Assembly: GCF_040954835.1 (NCBI RefSeq)
Contig: NC_090714.1
Coordinates: 1,972,501-2,036,500 of the forward strand
DNA length: 64,000 nt
Direction of reading: 5' to 3'
Source of the DNA: Lepisosteus oculatus
Lineage: Eukaryota; Chordata; Actinopteri; Semionotiformes; Lepisosteidae
The notes below the pieces were generated by a model. The model made no database searches. It was given only the letters and a program-made list of their open reading frames with translations, and had not been told where the DNA came from. Position numbers and translations under genes: made by a program. This document shows, one piece after another, positions 1-13,800 of the stretch; the first letter of the stretch is position 1, and each line of letters opens with the position of its first letter.

Positions 1-228
1 CCTCACGAGCTAAACCAGGCGGTGACTAGCTACCTGCCTACACTGGGCCAACTGAACAGTTTCTCCCAGCTCGTCAGCTGCTGCGTCTTTGAAGAGCCCC
101 ACAAAACCTGCAGCGCCAGGACGGTCCAGTTTGGTGCTGACGTAACCGAGGTGCATGCTGGCTTCAAGGCCGTCTTAAGTGCTAAACTCCCATCTGCCCT
201 GATCCTTATGGAAGCTGCCAAGCCCTAA
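1..228 (+). other. Unassigned open frame at the left edge
   Basis: A plus-strand frame is open from the window edge to a TAA at 226-228, about 75 codons. Third codon positions are fairly GC-rich, as in a real exon. The minus strand is also open over most of the stretch. I do not recognise the product in either direction, and neither matches the MRM2 methyltransferase core expected next on the minus strand. It could be the end of a plus-strand gene, a retroelement fragment inside an MRM2 intron, or chance. Confidence 0.2.
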
Positions 229-319
229 CCCCATCTCATCCAGTTCACCGAAACTACACAGGGTGTGCGCTTGTAATGTAAGACGATGTTGTGTTGGGCT
301 GCAGTCAGACCCCAATTTA

Positions 320-2415
<2,096 letters not shown>

Positions 2416-2574
2416 CAGCGCAATGATCACTACCAAGCTGTTGACCCTGGTCATGGTGGTACAGCCTCAGCGGGTTCTCCTGGGCATGAAGAAGCGTGGT
2501 TTTGGCGCAGGGAAGTGGAACGGCTTTGGGGGCAAAGTTCAGCCGGGAGAGACAATCGAGCAAGCAGCGAAGCG
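2416..2574 (+). CDS. nudt1: NUDT1 coding exon 1 (residues 1-50 and part of 51)
   Basis: The acceptor cttccctgcag ends at 2415. ATG is at 2423-2425, seven bases into the exon, so the exon also carries the end of the 5' UTR. It ends at a GTGAGT donor (2575), splitting the Arg51 codon. It encodes the first beta strand, the [17 protein letters not shown] segment with N33, and the first half of the Nudix box. Human isoforms extended by upstream starts have no obvious equivalent here. Confidence 0.93.
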
Positions 2575-4740
2575 GTGAGTCCAGTCACGAGGAAGCCTCA
2601 TACCCCACAGAAGGTATTCAAATAAGCGAAACCCAAATATGGTAAACCCACAAACATTTCAGTTTAAGCTTAAGTTTATTTTTTTAAAATATGAACTATT
2701 TGAAATACAACAAAAGGTACATATGTTTTAGAAGTGTTTTTGGGGGGGGCGTAGGAATAAAACAGTGATCCCTCAGTGCAGAACTTATAGTTGAGCCACT
2801 AAATATTACGTACACTTAATTTGGTTCATTTGAATTCACGATTGGTAAAGCATCAGTAAACATTCATGATCTTAAATTTACCTTAAAATGTCTAATGAAA
2901 TAATGCCCCACTAAAATGCCAGCAGAAGCCTGAATCAGATGGGTCGTGCTTGGTAGTGATAAAAACTACCAAAGACCTATCTTCCGATAGTGTACCTACC
3001 GTTTCAGCACAATTGATTTCCAGATGTGTGTACAACCACATACAGTACCTCTGCACTTGAGCTGTCCAGTTTTGGTTATGGAGGGCTGGCGTGTCAGCTG
3101 GTTTTCAAGCCAGAATAAAAATACACAGACGCACTGACCTTTCAGGACCAGGGCTGGGCATCCGCAGTGTAAGCTTGACATCATTAACCTACGTTATTAA
3201 ACTGCATTAACTTAGATCTTGTGCTGAATGCAAGATAATGTCGGCTGCTAAAAATTGGTTTCCCATTGCTGGAAAGAGAATTTTGTTTAAACATTTAAAT
3301 TGAGAAGTGAGACACATTTCAATTTTAGTGGCTCTGCAGTGACAACTAGCATTATTTTTTTTCCCTGCACTGGAGCATAATGGACGGTATTGCTTTGTCA
3401 GGGAGTTGCTGGAGGAGAGCAGCCTAACAGCTGACACCCTCGAGAAGATTGGAGAAATCAAATTCGAGTTTGTCGGAGAAACGGAACTGCTGGATGTTCA
3501 TATTTTCAGGGCTGACAGCTTCCACGGAGAGCCAGCCGAATCGGATGGTGAGATTTTATTATCGGACGCATTTGTCTGCAGTCTAAAGCCCTGTACCTGA
3601 ATTTGCCTTTTTTTCCATTAAAAACATAAAGAATTGTAATCTGGACTGTTCTTTCTGGTATGGCAATGTGATCAAATTCAATCATCGTCGCCATGCACTG
3701 TAAGTCAAGTCCAGGAGAGATTCTGTAAGTAAAATTACTTTGATGTAAAATTCCTTCAGATATCTGCTTCCTTTCAAAGCTATGTTTGTTGGCATTATGA
3801 ACGATGTTGATAGGTTGAGAAAAGTCAGTGAAACTCTACTGTGCGTAGGTTTTGAACACGTTACTATTTCCAAATCTTGATCAGGAGGCAGCTTTTTTAA
3901 AAGAAAACCCTAGTGCAGGGATATAATGTACATGTTGATAATACAATAACAAATAATACTAAGATTAGTATTAAGTACTAAGATTAATACAAAATGTCAC
4001 TAAGCTTTGTTTTTAGCTTTTCGGCTCTGCCTATGCAGAAACGCTGACTATGTGTTATCTTATTCACTAATTGTTCATTTTGTGAATTTTTAAAGTTTTA
4101 AAGTGTTATTGTATGTGTTTGTGTATTGTTTGTGTTTAAGAAATGCGACCACAGTGGTTTGACCGGGACAGAATCCCCTTTGATCAGATGTGGCCAGATG
4201 ACATTTTGTGGTTCCCTCTGATGCTGCAAAAGAAGAAGTTTTTGGGCTATTTTAAGTTTCAAGGACATGACATAATTCTCGAGCACAAATTGGAAGAAGT
4301 GCAAAGCTTGTAAAATAATCTGGATAATGGGACCATGGGACCTTAAAGGACTTGGATACCTTCTGGTAGATGGTTCTCTTGTCAAGATATAAAATCTCCT
4401 TATGTATACTGTACCATAACGGTTGATAAGACATTAAGGTTAAATATACTTTTGGGTTTTAGTCTTGCGTCCTGTAACTGGCATAGATTCAGGGTTAAAC
4501 AGCTGATCTGTCCTTTCTTGGTTGTTGCATTCCAGGGCTCTTCACAAAGTTTAATTCTGTGTTTGAAGTCACAAACCTTTTCCAAACAGTTTCATGAAGT
4601 TTCCTGAACTGCCAAGAAACCAGCTGGAATAAGGTGCTGTGTTTTTGAAAGCTTACAAATGTTGACTTGAAAGATGTGGGTAATTTCGCCACGCTGAACA
4701 GCCATTATGAAATTGCAAATAAAAAACAAATCGGATTATT
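2416..4740 (+). CDS. nudt1: NUDT1 / MTH1, oxidised purine nucleoside triphosphatase (gene span, 3 coding exons)
   Basis: MTH1 hydrolyses 8-oxo-dGTP, 2-OH-dATP and related damaged nucleotides to monophosphates, keeping them out of DNA. The coding exons are 2423-2574, 3402-3547 and 4141-4313. They join in frame to 156 codons plus TAA, exactly the length of human p18 MTH1. Residues lining the human active-site pocket are present: T8, N33, F72, W117, D119, D120. The Nudix box starts at G37 and contains E43, R51, E52, E55 and E56, but the usual glycine at position 58 is serine. The C-terminus (QKKKF.GYFKFQG) is near-identical to human as I recall it. A 3' UTR of about 430 bp ends near AATAAA at 4718-4723. 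The gene is convergent with SNX8. Confidence 0.95.
3402..3547 (+). CDS. nudt1: NUDT1 coding exon 2 (residues 51-99)
   Basis: The acceptor tttgtcag ends at 3401 and the GTGAGA donor starts at 3548. The exon completes the Nudix helix as RELLEESSL (51-59). The Gly of the REUXEEXGU consensus reads AGC (Ser58). F72 and the IKFEFVGE strand follow. Confidence 0.93.
4141..4313 (+). CDS. nudt1: NUDT1 last coding exon (residues 100-156, stop)
   Basis: The acceptor follows tgtgtttaag (AG at 4139-4140) and the stop TAA is at 4311-4313. The exon contains MWPDD (116-120) with the substrate-discriminating W117, D119 and D120, then the basic QKKKF stretch and the C-terminal strand. Confidence 0.93.
4718..4723 (+). 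terminator. NUDT1 polyadenylation signal AATAAA
   Basis: AATAAA lies about 405 bp after the NUDT1 stop codon. It is the first canonical signal on this strand, so cleavage near 4735-4745 is expected. Confidence 0.6.
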
Positions 4741-4744
4741 CCCC

Positions 4745-7700
4745 CCTAAACACATAATTTGGTAACATATGAAGATATGTAGCTAATGTATGTTATGTGA
4801 AGCGTACAACACAATAATAATTGTTGTAATGTGGTAAAACTACATTCTAGGCTGAAAAGGACAATGTAAATCGTACTCTTTTTACTTTGGTACACTTAAC
4901 AAAAGTAAAGCATACAATACTTTTTACCAATATGACACTGCAGGGAATACTGTCCTCAGTTGGGAACGGTATCATTTTGGAGTCATTTACTGGGCTCATA
5001 AAAACCTATAGCAGCCATTTTTCTTGCTTTATATGTGTATAAAATATCTCTTTGGCAGCCCTACACATTCATGAAACCCACACATGAAACAATTACTGAG
5101 ATGGCATCTTTTGAAGTTGGTCATCAGAAAATGAGGGAACTGTGTTTTGCTTTCCTTTACGCAATATGTTAACATTGAATTTCAGGTAACATTGTCCTTT
5201 CGTTGCAGAAATGTGGGAATCCCTTCACATCTTTCTTGTTTGTTAAAAAGTAATAAAGACATTTTTTTTTTTTTCAGCGGCCATCCACGTGTGTTTTTTT
5301 CCCCCAGTTATTTCTTTGTTTGCAAAGATGAATGTAAAAGGGCCCAAGCAAGATTTTGTCTCCCTTTTCACAAATTCCTTGTCTTATTAAATTCTGGCAG
5401 GGGCCCTGGGGACTGGGACTGAGCTCATCAGCAGCCTTTGTAAATGAAGGACAGAACTGGTAGCTCATTTTAAATCCCAGCTATTTGATCATTCTGTGTG
5501 ACACCTCGACTCAAGATGGTTATGTGAACTTAGCTAGAATCTTGCAATTCTCTCCCAGCTAGCTTGATAGATATTTTAAGTTTCAGTCGTGGCAGAGCAA
5601 TTTAGTGTTGGATTTGTATTCAGATGTTATACCTTCAAGCCTGATTGAATGCCCTGGAGCATGATTGCTGTCATTTTCAATCTGCAAGTGAACAGTGTAA
5701 GAGATCACCATTATTAACCTACACCGCCTCTGTAAAAAATAATGGTTTAGACAGAATATTAGTGTTCAGTAGAAAGTCCGAATCTGGAGCAGCCCTTACA
5801 AGTTCGTTTTTCATTTCAAGATAGTTTATCCAGTTTGTTAATTAACTTCTCTCCACGTTGCCTTATAGTGTGGTAAATTCTTGACGGTGGACTTCAGAAG
5901 GTGTAATACAGAAAAACCAAAACACCACTAACTTTTAAACCTTATATTACTCTCGGATCTCCTTGGAGTCCTTTCCATGAACACCTGCCAGGCTGCGTAC
6001 TGAAGTGCACTGGGATTTGCTTGTAAACAGCTGAGTAAAGAGACACATCACTGGCTTTTCCATCAGAAAATTCAACAGAAAAGCAGCAAACCAAACAAGC
6101 TGGAAGACTGGGGTACACTTAAGAGGGTCAGAACAGAGAGAGCTGTTAATCTGGACACATCTGCACCAAAAACTCCACTCCTTTGAGCGTGCTTTTTTGT
6201 ATTCCCTGAATTCTTTTGTGTTCTACTCTTAAGAAAGAATTGATTTTCTATAAACGTTTTGTGGAGAATTTTCATGCTCTGAAGAAAGTGTTCCTGGGGA
6301 ATCTATCAAAATGCAGTTATACATTTTCTGACAGTGTATGGAGTTGGAACCGTCCTTTATGTAGAAGGATTTCATAGCCCATGTTGGCAAGATGCTTTTG
6401 TATCTGTCACTTTGTAAACAGAGCAAACAACAAAAGCGGGAATTGACCATTTTTTTTCACTTTAAAGATATTAAATTATGCAATCTACATTTGGACTAGG
6501 AAGCTTTTACAAGTCTATTTCAGATTGACACCATTGAGCCTTTTCTATGTATATACGGTAGTGTGATTGAAAAGGATTTGGAGCCAGACATATCAATTGC
6601 AGTACAGCCAGACATGTGTAATTGATCTAGGTTCTTTTAAGAAGCCTGCAATCATAATTCTTATTTTTCCCTCTGTATTACAAATACATACTGAGGGCGG
6701 AAAGGAACTTTTAACTGCAGCAAATTCATAAAGCTAATATCAGGAAAATTGGAATCTTGTTTGTAGCAGTTGCACTGACATTCTATTGAACCGACATGAC
6801 ACACTGTAGGTACGTTTATTGTGCTGCTTAACATTTGTCCAAAACAACCTGTATTTCCCTGGACGTCTCCCACCCCAGTACTGACCAAGCCCAGCCGTCT
6901 GGCCAGATACTGCTCCATGGTGGTAAAGCAATATCCAAAATTCAAGCCTAATTTTCTAAAATCATATATGCAGAAGTGGAGAGCTTTTATGTGTAGTCTA
7001 TGTTTGGGGGATCATTTAAAGTACATGATGTTCTATAGTTTTGTCATCAGCTCAGAGGACCTTTTTAATCATCTATTAACCATGAATATCCATCCATTTT
7101 CTGAACAGTGTTGTCATGCCCCCCCGCAGAATGAAGCACTTATTGGAAAATGTGCATTTACATGCAGGTAGCTGACATGATCTCATCACAAAGATATTTC
7201 CCCAGGCACAGGGCCCTGTGTTGACCCTCAGTTGGTCTGATGCATTAAGAGACCGCAAACATTCTTGAACATCATCCACCAGGTTGGCCAAACACACCTG
7301 TGGAGGCGACAGCCGAAATCTCGTGTTGCATTTCAGCACCGCCTTGTGTCTGTTATTTTTCTGCAGCAACACGTACACACCCATTACTGTGTGCTCCCAG
7401 TGATTGTCACATACACTGGAGGCAGGGTGAAATTGATACTGTTTTCAGAGGTAATTGCCAGACTTTATAAGTACCCTGACCTTTTTGCACACCTGCTGTG
7501 CTTTTGTAAAATCAAAATGCTTTCAAACTTAAAAATGCAGTTTGTAAGTTCTCATTTGTCTTCTCTTTACATCTGCGGCATCTCGGTGTTATGCGACGAG
7601 TGAAGAGGGAATCAAGCAGAATGAATAACCTGCTATTCCCGAGAACCGGTACAAAAGGTGCCACATGTCCGTTAGCAGACGGGCAGCTGAAATAAAATGA

Positions 7701-10400
7701 TCTGGCCTGTGAAGTGCAGCTCATTCATGCAGTAAAATGTCACTGTCTTGAAAAGTCATCCCCTGGCAGATTCAATTGCTGTTACTAATACATGTTCTGA
7801 AGAAGTGGGTCTCATAAATCATATATTTATGTCATAAATTAAGTTATTCTTTTCATAAAATTAGAGGTGCCTTTCGAGATATTTGTGGTGAACAATAATT
7901 TAAAGGAGTCCACACAAGGAAAAAGTAACCAAAGATGTAGTTTATTGTAAATTTAAAGACAAAAATAGATTGATAAAATTCTGCAATACAGCTGAGTAAC
8001 AAACGAAGCAAGATAATTGAAATGCTACCTTTTAAAAAATGTGACATATAGTATATTTTACAGATTTATTAATATCAATACTTGATCTAATTTTCAAAAT
8101 TGCACATGTATGTAAGATATGAATATACACTGAAGTTCAGAAAACACAAATTCTCAATTCATCTTTCACACCATGGATAATGTTGATCAGATAAGTGTGT
8201 GGTTAGCTGTCTTTGGAGTGTGCTTGGGCTTTGAAGCTGGGAGTCGATTTTTAGCTTCATTGCCATTAATCCCATAAAAAGCAGCATTAATCAACAACAC
8301 CAGCAGCCCTCTTTTCCTACACAAAGTGACTTCAGCTGAAACATATATTTACATGAAGAAGAGTGGAAGGGCTTAGAGGACATTTAAGAAAGTCTAAACT
8401 GTCCCTAAAGTATGCTGAGCACTGGACAAAAGCAGCAATTCCAAAAAGCAGATAATTATTCTTGCTTTGAAATCATGACAAAAAAAAACAAAGTGATGCT
8501 TCATCTACATCTAAGTAATTTTGCCATTTCACTTCTGTATAATAAGGAACAGCTAGATAAAACTATACACAATATGAGCTACACTCAAAAATTGATTATA
8601 AACTCATCAGCCAATACATTTCTAATACTTCCAGTTACATCAACGGTGTGATGAGGCAAAATATACATGTAGTAGAATAATGACAGACAAGGATTTATGG
8701 CTTTTAAGGCACAACATATATTGTAAACAGCAGCATAAATGTCCTAGGTAAAGTTCAAACAGATCTTTTAAGCACTTAATCTCAGAGTTGTTGATTTCAA
8801 TAATTTGCATGTAAGGTAGCCTTTGCAAATACCAGTTATACAGAACATGCCATTCGCATGGAGTGTGTCCTAATAAACCTTACATACTGTACATAATACA
8901 TTTAGCCTTTTGCAAGCAAAAAAGGCATCTCATTGGCCTTTGAAAAAAGCTTAATTTGATATATTATTTATATCATATAAATTACAATTCAGCAACTGTC
9001 CCTGCATATCTATCTACTTATATCTGTAGAGGTGAGTGCAAATGTGTTAGGTTTCTTTGGTGTTTCATAGCCGATGTTGTAGACAATCAAATGTAAACAG
9101 GATTGTTAAAATTCATAGCTTTTCTTCAACATGGAATGTTTAGATGTGCAATCCTTTTAGATACATATATACTAATTATATATTACAAAAGCCTTCTACG
9201 CGATATTTTGTATTACACAATAAAATATAGAACTCCTGGCTCAAGGGTTGCTCTTGAAATAGCTTTTCACAGTTTTAAAAGTCCTAAAGAGAACACTACT
9301 TCAAAATAACAGAAGCTAAAGAAACAGTCACTATTAGTAGTGTCTAATGAGTTTCTGCTAGAATCATCAAATACAGATTTTGGAATTCTCATCGACAAAA
9401 ATGACTCAGTTTTGTACTGAGTCACATATGAATGTATGTTTTGCATTCACACGGAGGACAAAATACATATAACGTAGACAATCTTGTGAAACAAATAGAT
9501 TTAAAAGTACTGCTTAACACTTTGCAGTGTGACCAGACGCACACTCATTAAATTGGAGACTTGATATAAAACAATACAAAATCTGCACAGTATTGAAAAC
9601 AGTCTTAAAACATTTCTGCATTCAACACGTGTTGCAGACAGTAAACTAGAATTCAAGGGAAAACTAGAGTGAAAGGTTAATTGTTCAATATAAAACAATC
9701 TCTACTCTTTTTATTATCATTTACTTCATTATATCTATCCTGCAGATTAACCATGTCCCTCCCCTAACCCCCTTGGGTTCACCCCCCACTCAGGGAAGAT
9801 TCGGGGTCACCTTACTCATTGCTGTCCACGATGCCTTGTTTAGTGCTCCTATCCTTTCAACCAAGAGATAGGATTTGGGAATAGAGAGGCTTAATGAGCT
9901 TTTTCACTACAACATGCTGCCATCTTCTGCCTAAAAACAGTACAACACACTAGAAGTTTTATCAAAGTATCTGTGGTCCAGGGCAGTTTCAGCTGTGTTT
10001 TGGCTAATAAAAAATATTTTTGAAAAATCTTTTCCTAGAAAATCACAATTAAATCAAAAGTTATTACCTAAATAATATTTACAATTTGTGAACTATACTG
10101 AAGTACAAATTTAATTACACTATTTAAAAAAATGTACACAACTTTGAATTAAACTTGGATTTTGTTTTTCTTTGCAGATTTAGAAAGCCACCTCACTTCT
10201 ACAAGCTGTGAGCAGCACCTTAAATTTTATGAATTTATTCTTTTTCATTTCAGAAGCAAAGCAGGTAATCTTTTGGATATCAGTTTGTATATTATAAGCC
10301 TGCATTCAAATATCAAATTACCCCATTATCATGAAAATGATGTAGAAATTCCCAAAGAACTATACAACTGACCCTTTTTAAATACAGAGGCTAGTTCTTC
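4745..10400. other. Intergenic interval between NUDT1 and SNX8 (tail to tail)
   Basis: No exon-like segment was recognised on either strand. The DNA is AT-rich with only short frames. Minus-strand AATAAA signals (plus-strand TTTATT) at 7937-7942 and 9709-9714 could serve as distal poly(A) sites for SNX8, so part of 7900-10400 may be long 3' UTR. Confidence 0.4.
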
Positions 10401-10416
10401 TGTACAAATCCATACT

Positions 10417-10422
10417 TTTATT
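10417..10422 (-). terminator. Proximal SNX8 polyadenylation signal candidate
   Basis: TTTATT on the plus strand reads AATAAA on the SNX8 strand, about 315 bp beyond the SNX8 stop codon. Other copies farther on leave the true end open. Confidence 0.45.
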
Positions 10423-10737
10423 TGCCAAGAGAAAAGATGCAGCTTTATTGCTGCACTTCATGCTTTACGTATTGTATTCAGCTTATTCTCTGACCTGGTG
10501 AGAAATTTAACATACTGAGTCATGAATACTGTGTGCTTTCAGGAGAAATGTGCTATTTTTTAATAAGTGTACAAAATGGGGGGGGAATCATTATACTGTT
10601 CTTTTTATCATTAGTGTCTTTGGTCAAACATTATTTTCTCCCATGCTTGGCTGTGCACATCCAACAGTCTCCTCCACACAAGCCTTACAGTGGACAGCCA
10701 GGCTGACTCGTGCAGCTTCTTTGTTATTCTTGCTCAG

Positions 10738-10869
10738 CTAATTAGTGCAGAAGGCAGCGGGTACCTTCCAGTCTCCTCGGTGAGGTGTCAAAGGGGGAGA
10801 TGGTGCACCATTGGATCCCCCAAACAGACAATTCAGCTTGGGCTGGAGGTCATTCCAGATCTCACTCAT
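10738..10869 (-). CDS. snx8: SNX8 coding exon 13 (residues 496-538, stop)
   Basis: The acceptor cctccacag precedes ATG AGT GAG, and the stop TAG occupies 10740-10738. It encodes MSEIWNDLQPKLNCLFGG, nearly matching human SNX8, then a Pro-rich tail that differs from the human C-terminus. Confidence 0.92.
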   Translation of the reverse strand: MSEIWNDLQPKLNCLFGGSNGAPSPPLTPHRGDWKVPAAFCTN

Positions 10870-13800
10870 CTGTGGAGGGGAAAAAAAGGTTTAGGTTTTA
10901 AGAAAATAAGTTACTTTTAGCTTCTGGTCTTGAGAACAATTATAACAAGCATGTCACTCAGTGAGAGAAAGAGGCGAGGGAACTCTGCCTTACACACTGT
11001 TAGTGAATTTCACAGAATGGCTGCTGACTCCAATGATAAAATCCCAAGCTGGAGAGTTAAAAGAAGTCTGGATTGTGGAGAAAATTTCTATCATCTAAGG
11101 ACACTGTGACGCAATGTAACCCATACAGCATAACTATACTTTTAAATTCAGGCTGGCCCGGATGTGTTTTTTGTTGCCGTCTTCTATGTTAATAAAAATC
11201 GAGGGCTTGAAAAGGCAGAGTCAGTCTTTACAGGAACTACTGCCAAAGGGAAAATGATGCTAAACAGCCGAAGGAAACCCACGTGAACATGAGGAGAAGA
11301 CACAAGCTCCACACGGGAATGACACCCAGGGCCTCAGCGCCATGTGGCATCAATGCACCACCATGCTGCCCCAGACAGTACACTGGCCATCAGAATGTCA
11401 CATAAGACCCCTTCCTGGTGGTTCTGAAATACATACCTCCTTGTGCCCCTGGATCTGGGAGCTGACGAATGCTGCCAGGATACTGGACGTGATGGGAAGG
11501 TAGGTGTATATCAGTTGCGTCTCTTGGTGAAGGCAAAATAAGGAGAAATAGTTCCGGAGCTCCATTGTCAGAATGGCGTTCTCTTGCTAGAGAGAATCGA
11601 CACGCGCATTAGTGCATGTGGAAAGAAAGGAGTTGCCTCTGTGGTCAAATTTAGATTGCAGATGCACTAGAAGAAAAAAAAAAGTTTGTCTGAACTATTT
11701 TTCATAAGCAATTCAACCGTGCAACACATCTCTTGAACGTGCTTTAACACACTGCACCATGAATACATCTCCCTTTGAAACATCCGTTACGGGAGGTTGT
11801 TGAATTCCAGTTACCTGGAATCTGGAGTAGTAAAGCACAGCAGAGACATCAAAACCTCAGGGAACCAATGCAAAACTCTAGTTAATTTGTGGTAAATGTC
11901 ACTTTGGTATACTGTATGTTCATGTTTTCCGCTTGCCACTGAGGATTAAGAGACCTACAGTTATGATTTCAGAAAATAAATTCCTTACAATGAACAATAA
12001 TGCATTTTTTTCTTAAAAAAAGATTGCCTCTATTTTAATTACACTGAATACAAATACAGGAGGACTGTGGTCCTTTTTTTGTATTGAAAGTTACCACCTA
12101 AAAATGATAACCATTATCTCGGGCCTATAAAAAATAAATGGTGAAGTGCTTAAGTGTAAAGTGATTTAAGTGATTATAAAGATCCGCTAAGTCCTATTTT
12201 TGAAGTGATAATTGAAATTATCACATTTAACACATTTGTTTTGAGGGTGGGCTTGAAAAAAACAACTGTTTCCTTTCTTATGCGATACAAAACATGGGCA
12301 TGTCAATCTGTGGTATGAATATGTTACAACATTCTCTATTAATGCACACAGCATTTCGCATGTGGGTGTGTTGTGATCCGTTCTGTAAAAAAGGGAAGTG
12401 TCTTTTTCAGTATCTGCTCAGGGGGAGTGTTAATGAACAGCTGATGCAGGTTCATTGTTGTTTTATTTCAATCTACAATTCTCACAACTAACTATGATTG
12501 CCAGTAATAACATACAGCAAGGAATTAACAGAGATTCTACAGAATATCTTCATGTGAATGCATGTGAGGGAATGATTCAGTATACAGTATATGTAAAATA
12601 AACAGGAACATGTTTTCATTTATACTGCTGTCAAAAACTAATTTGTTAAGACATTCTTTTTACACATTTTTCACCTTTCACATTCCAATAGTGAAAGACA
12701 ATTTAAACTTCACATTCAAACTTTTATCCACTATCTAGCTGCCAGAAAAAAAAAAGAACTAATGCAATACTGCGCACATATGCAACTTAAGTGTTTGTAT
12801 TGCATATGCCCCTTGATTATGAGGAGACTCTCTTCTTGGAATGAGAAATAACAGTGTGAAAAGTAATCTACAAGAATTACTAAGCTCAATTAAAAACAGA
12901 GGGGGACAGACTGAGGCAGATACAGGGATCACAAGCCTGTTTGTAAGCTTTCAAGACGGCAAACTGAATCATGTGTGTGATGGCTGAACCCCTCACTTGG
13001 CATGACAGGTGCGCTCAGTTTTTAGTTGTAGGAAGCTGCAGTTCTGGGTACAGGAGACCGGTGGGTGGGACAGTTCTCCAGGGACAGGGAGTGACATTAG
13101 CATCAGGCCAGCGCCTCACCTGCACAATGCGGGACTCCAGCTGTTCCACAGACACCTGCTCTTTGGTCTGCACCGTGGCGGTCATCATCTGCCTCTTCAT
13201 CACGCTGTATTTCTGCAGCGCCCGGTGGTGGTCGTGCAAAACTCCCTTCTCGTGCCTCTCACACAGGTCCTGCGGGCAAGAGCCGGAAGCAAACCACCTC
13301 AGAGTTTCACTGTTGAAAAACAGACTGCCCACCGGCACCCCTTGCTGCCAAGCAGCACCCCTCCGGGCAGTTGAGTTACAGACAGGCTAAAGCAGGGGCA
13401 GGTCTTTGCTCTAACAAAGGGAGGCACTATCTTTAAGACCTGTTCACAGTGTAGCAGTGAAGCATTCCGGACAGGGGCCTTCTTCACTTTCTGTTTTCCT
13501 GCATTTTATTGTTTTTAAGATTATTTTTTTTTACAAAACGTTTTTTTTGGAGTTGTTGTACAAAATATATTTTCTTGCTCCAAGTGCTGACTCCTCCACT
13601 CCATGCTCTCAGAAACACAAGGTTTTGGCACCAGTAGAGAATAACGCTTTTCACACTCTGTGTTGCTATATAAAGACTCACTTTGTATGACTGCAGTAGA
13701 TCCAAGAACAGATTCAGTTTTTCCACCACATCATCTTCTTCTCTTTTCCCCTGAAAAAGGTAAATAGTCTTTACAGAATATATTCTTGTTCAGCAGATTC

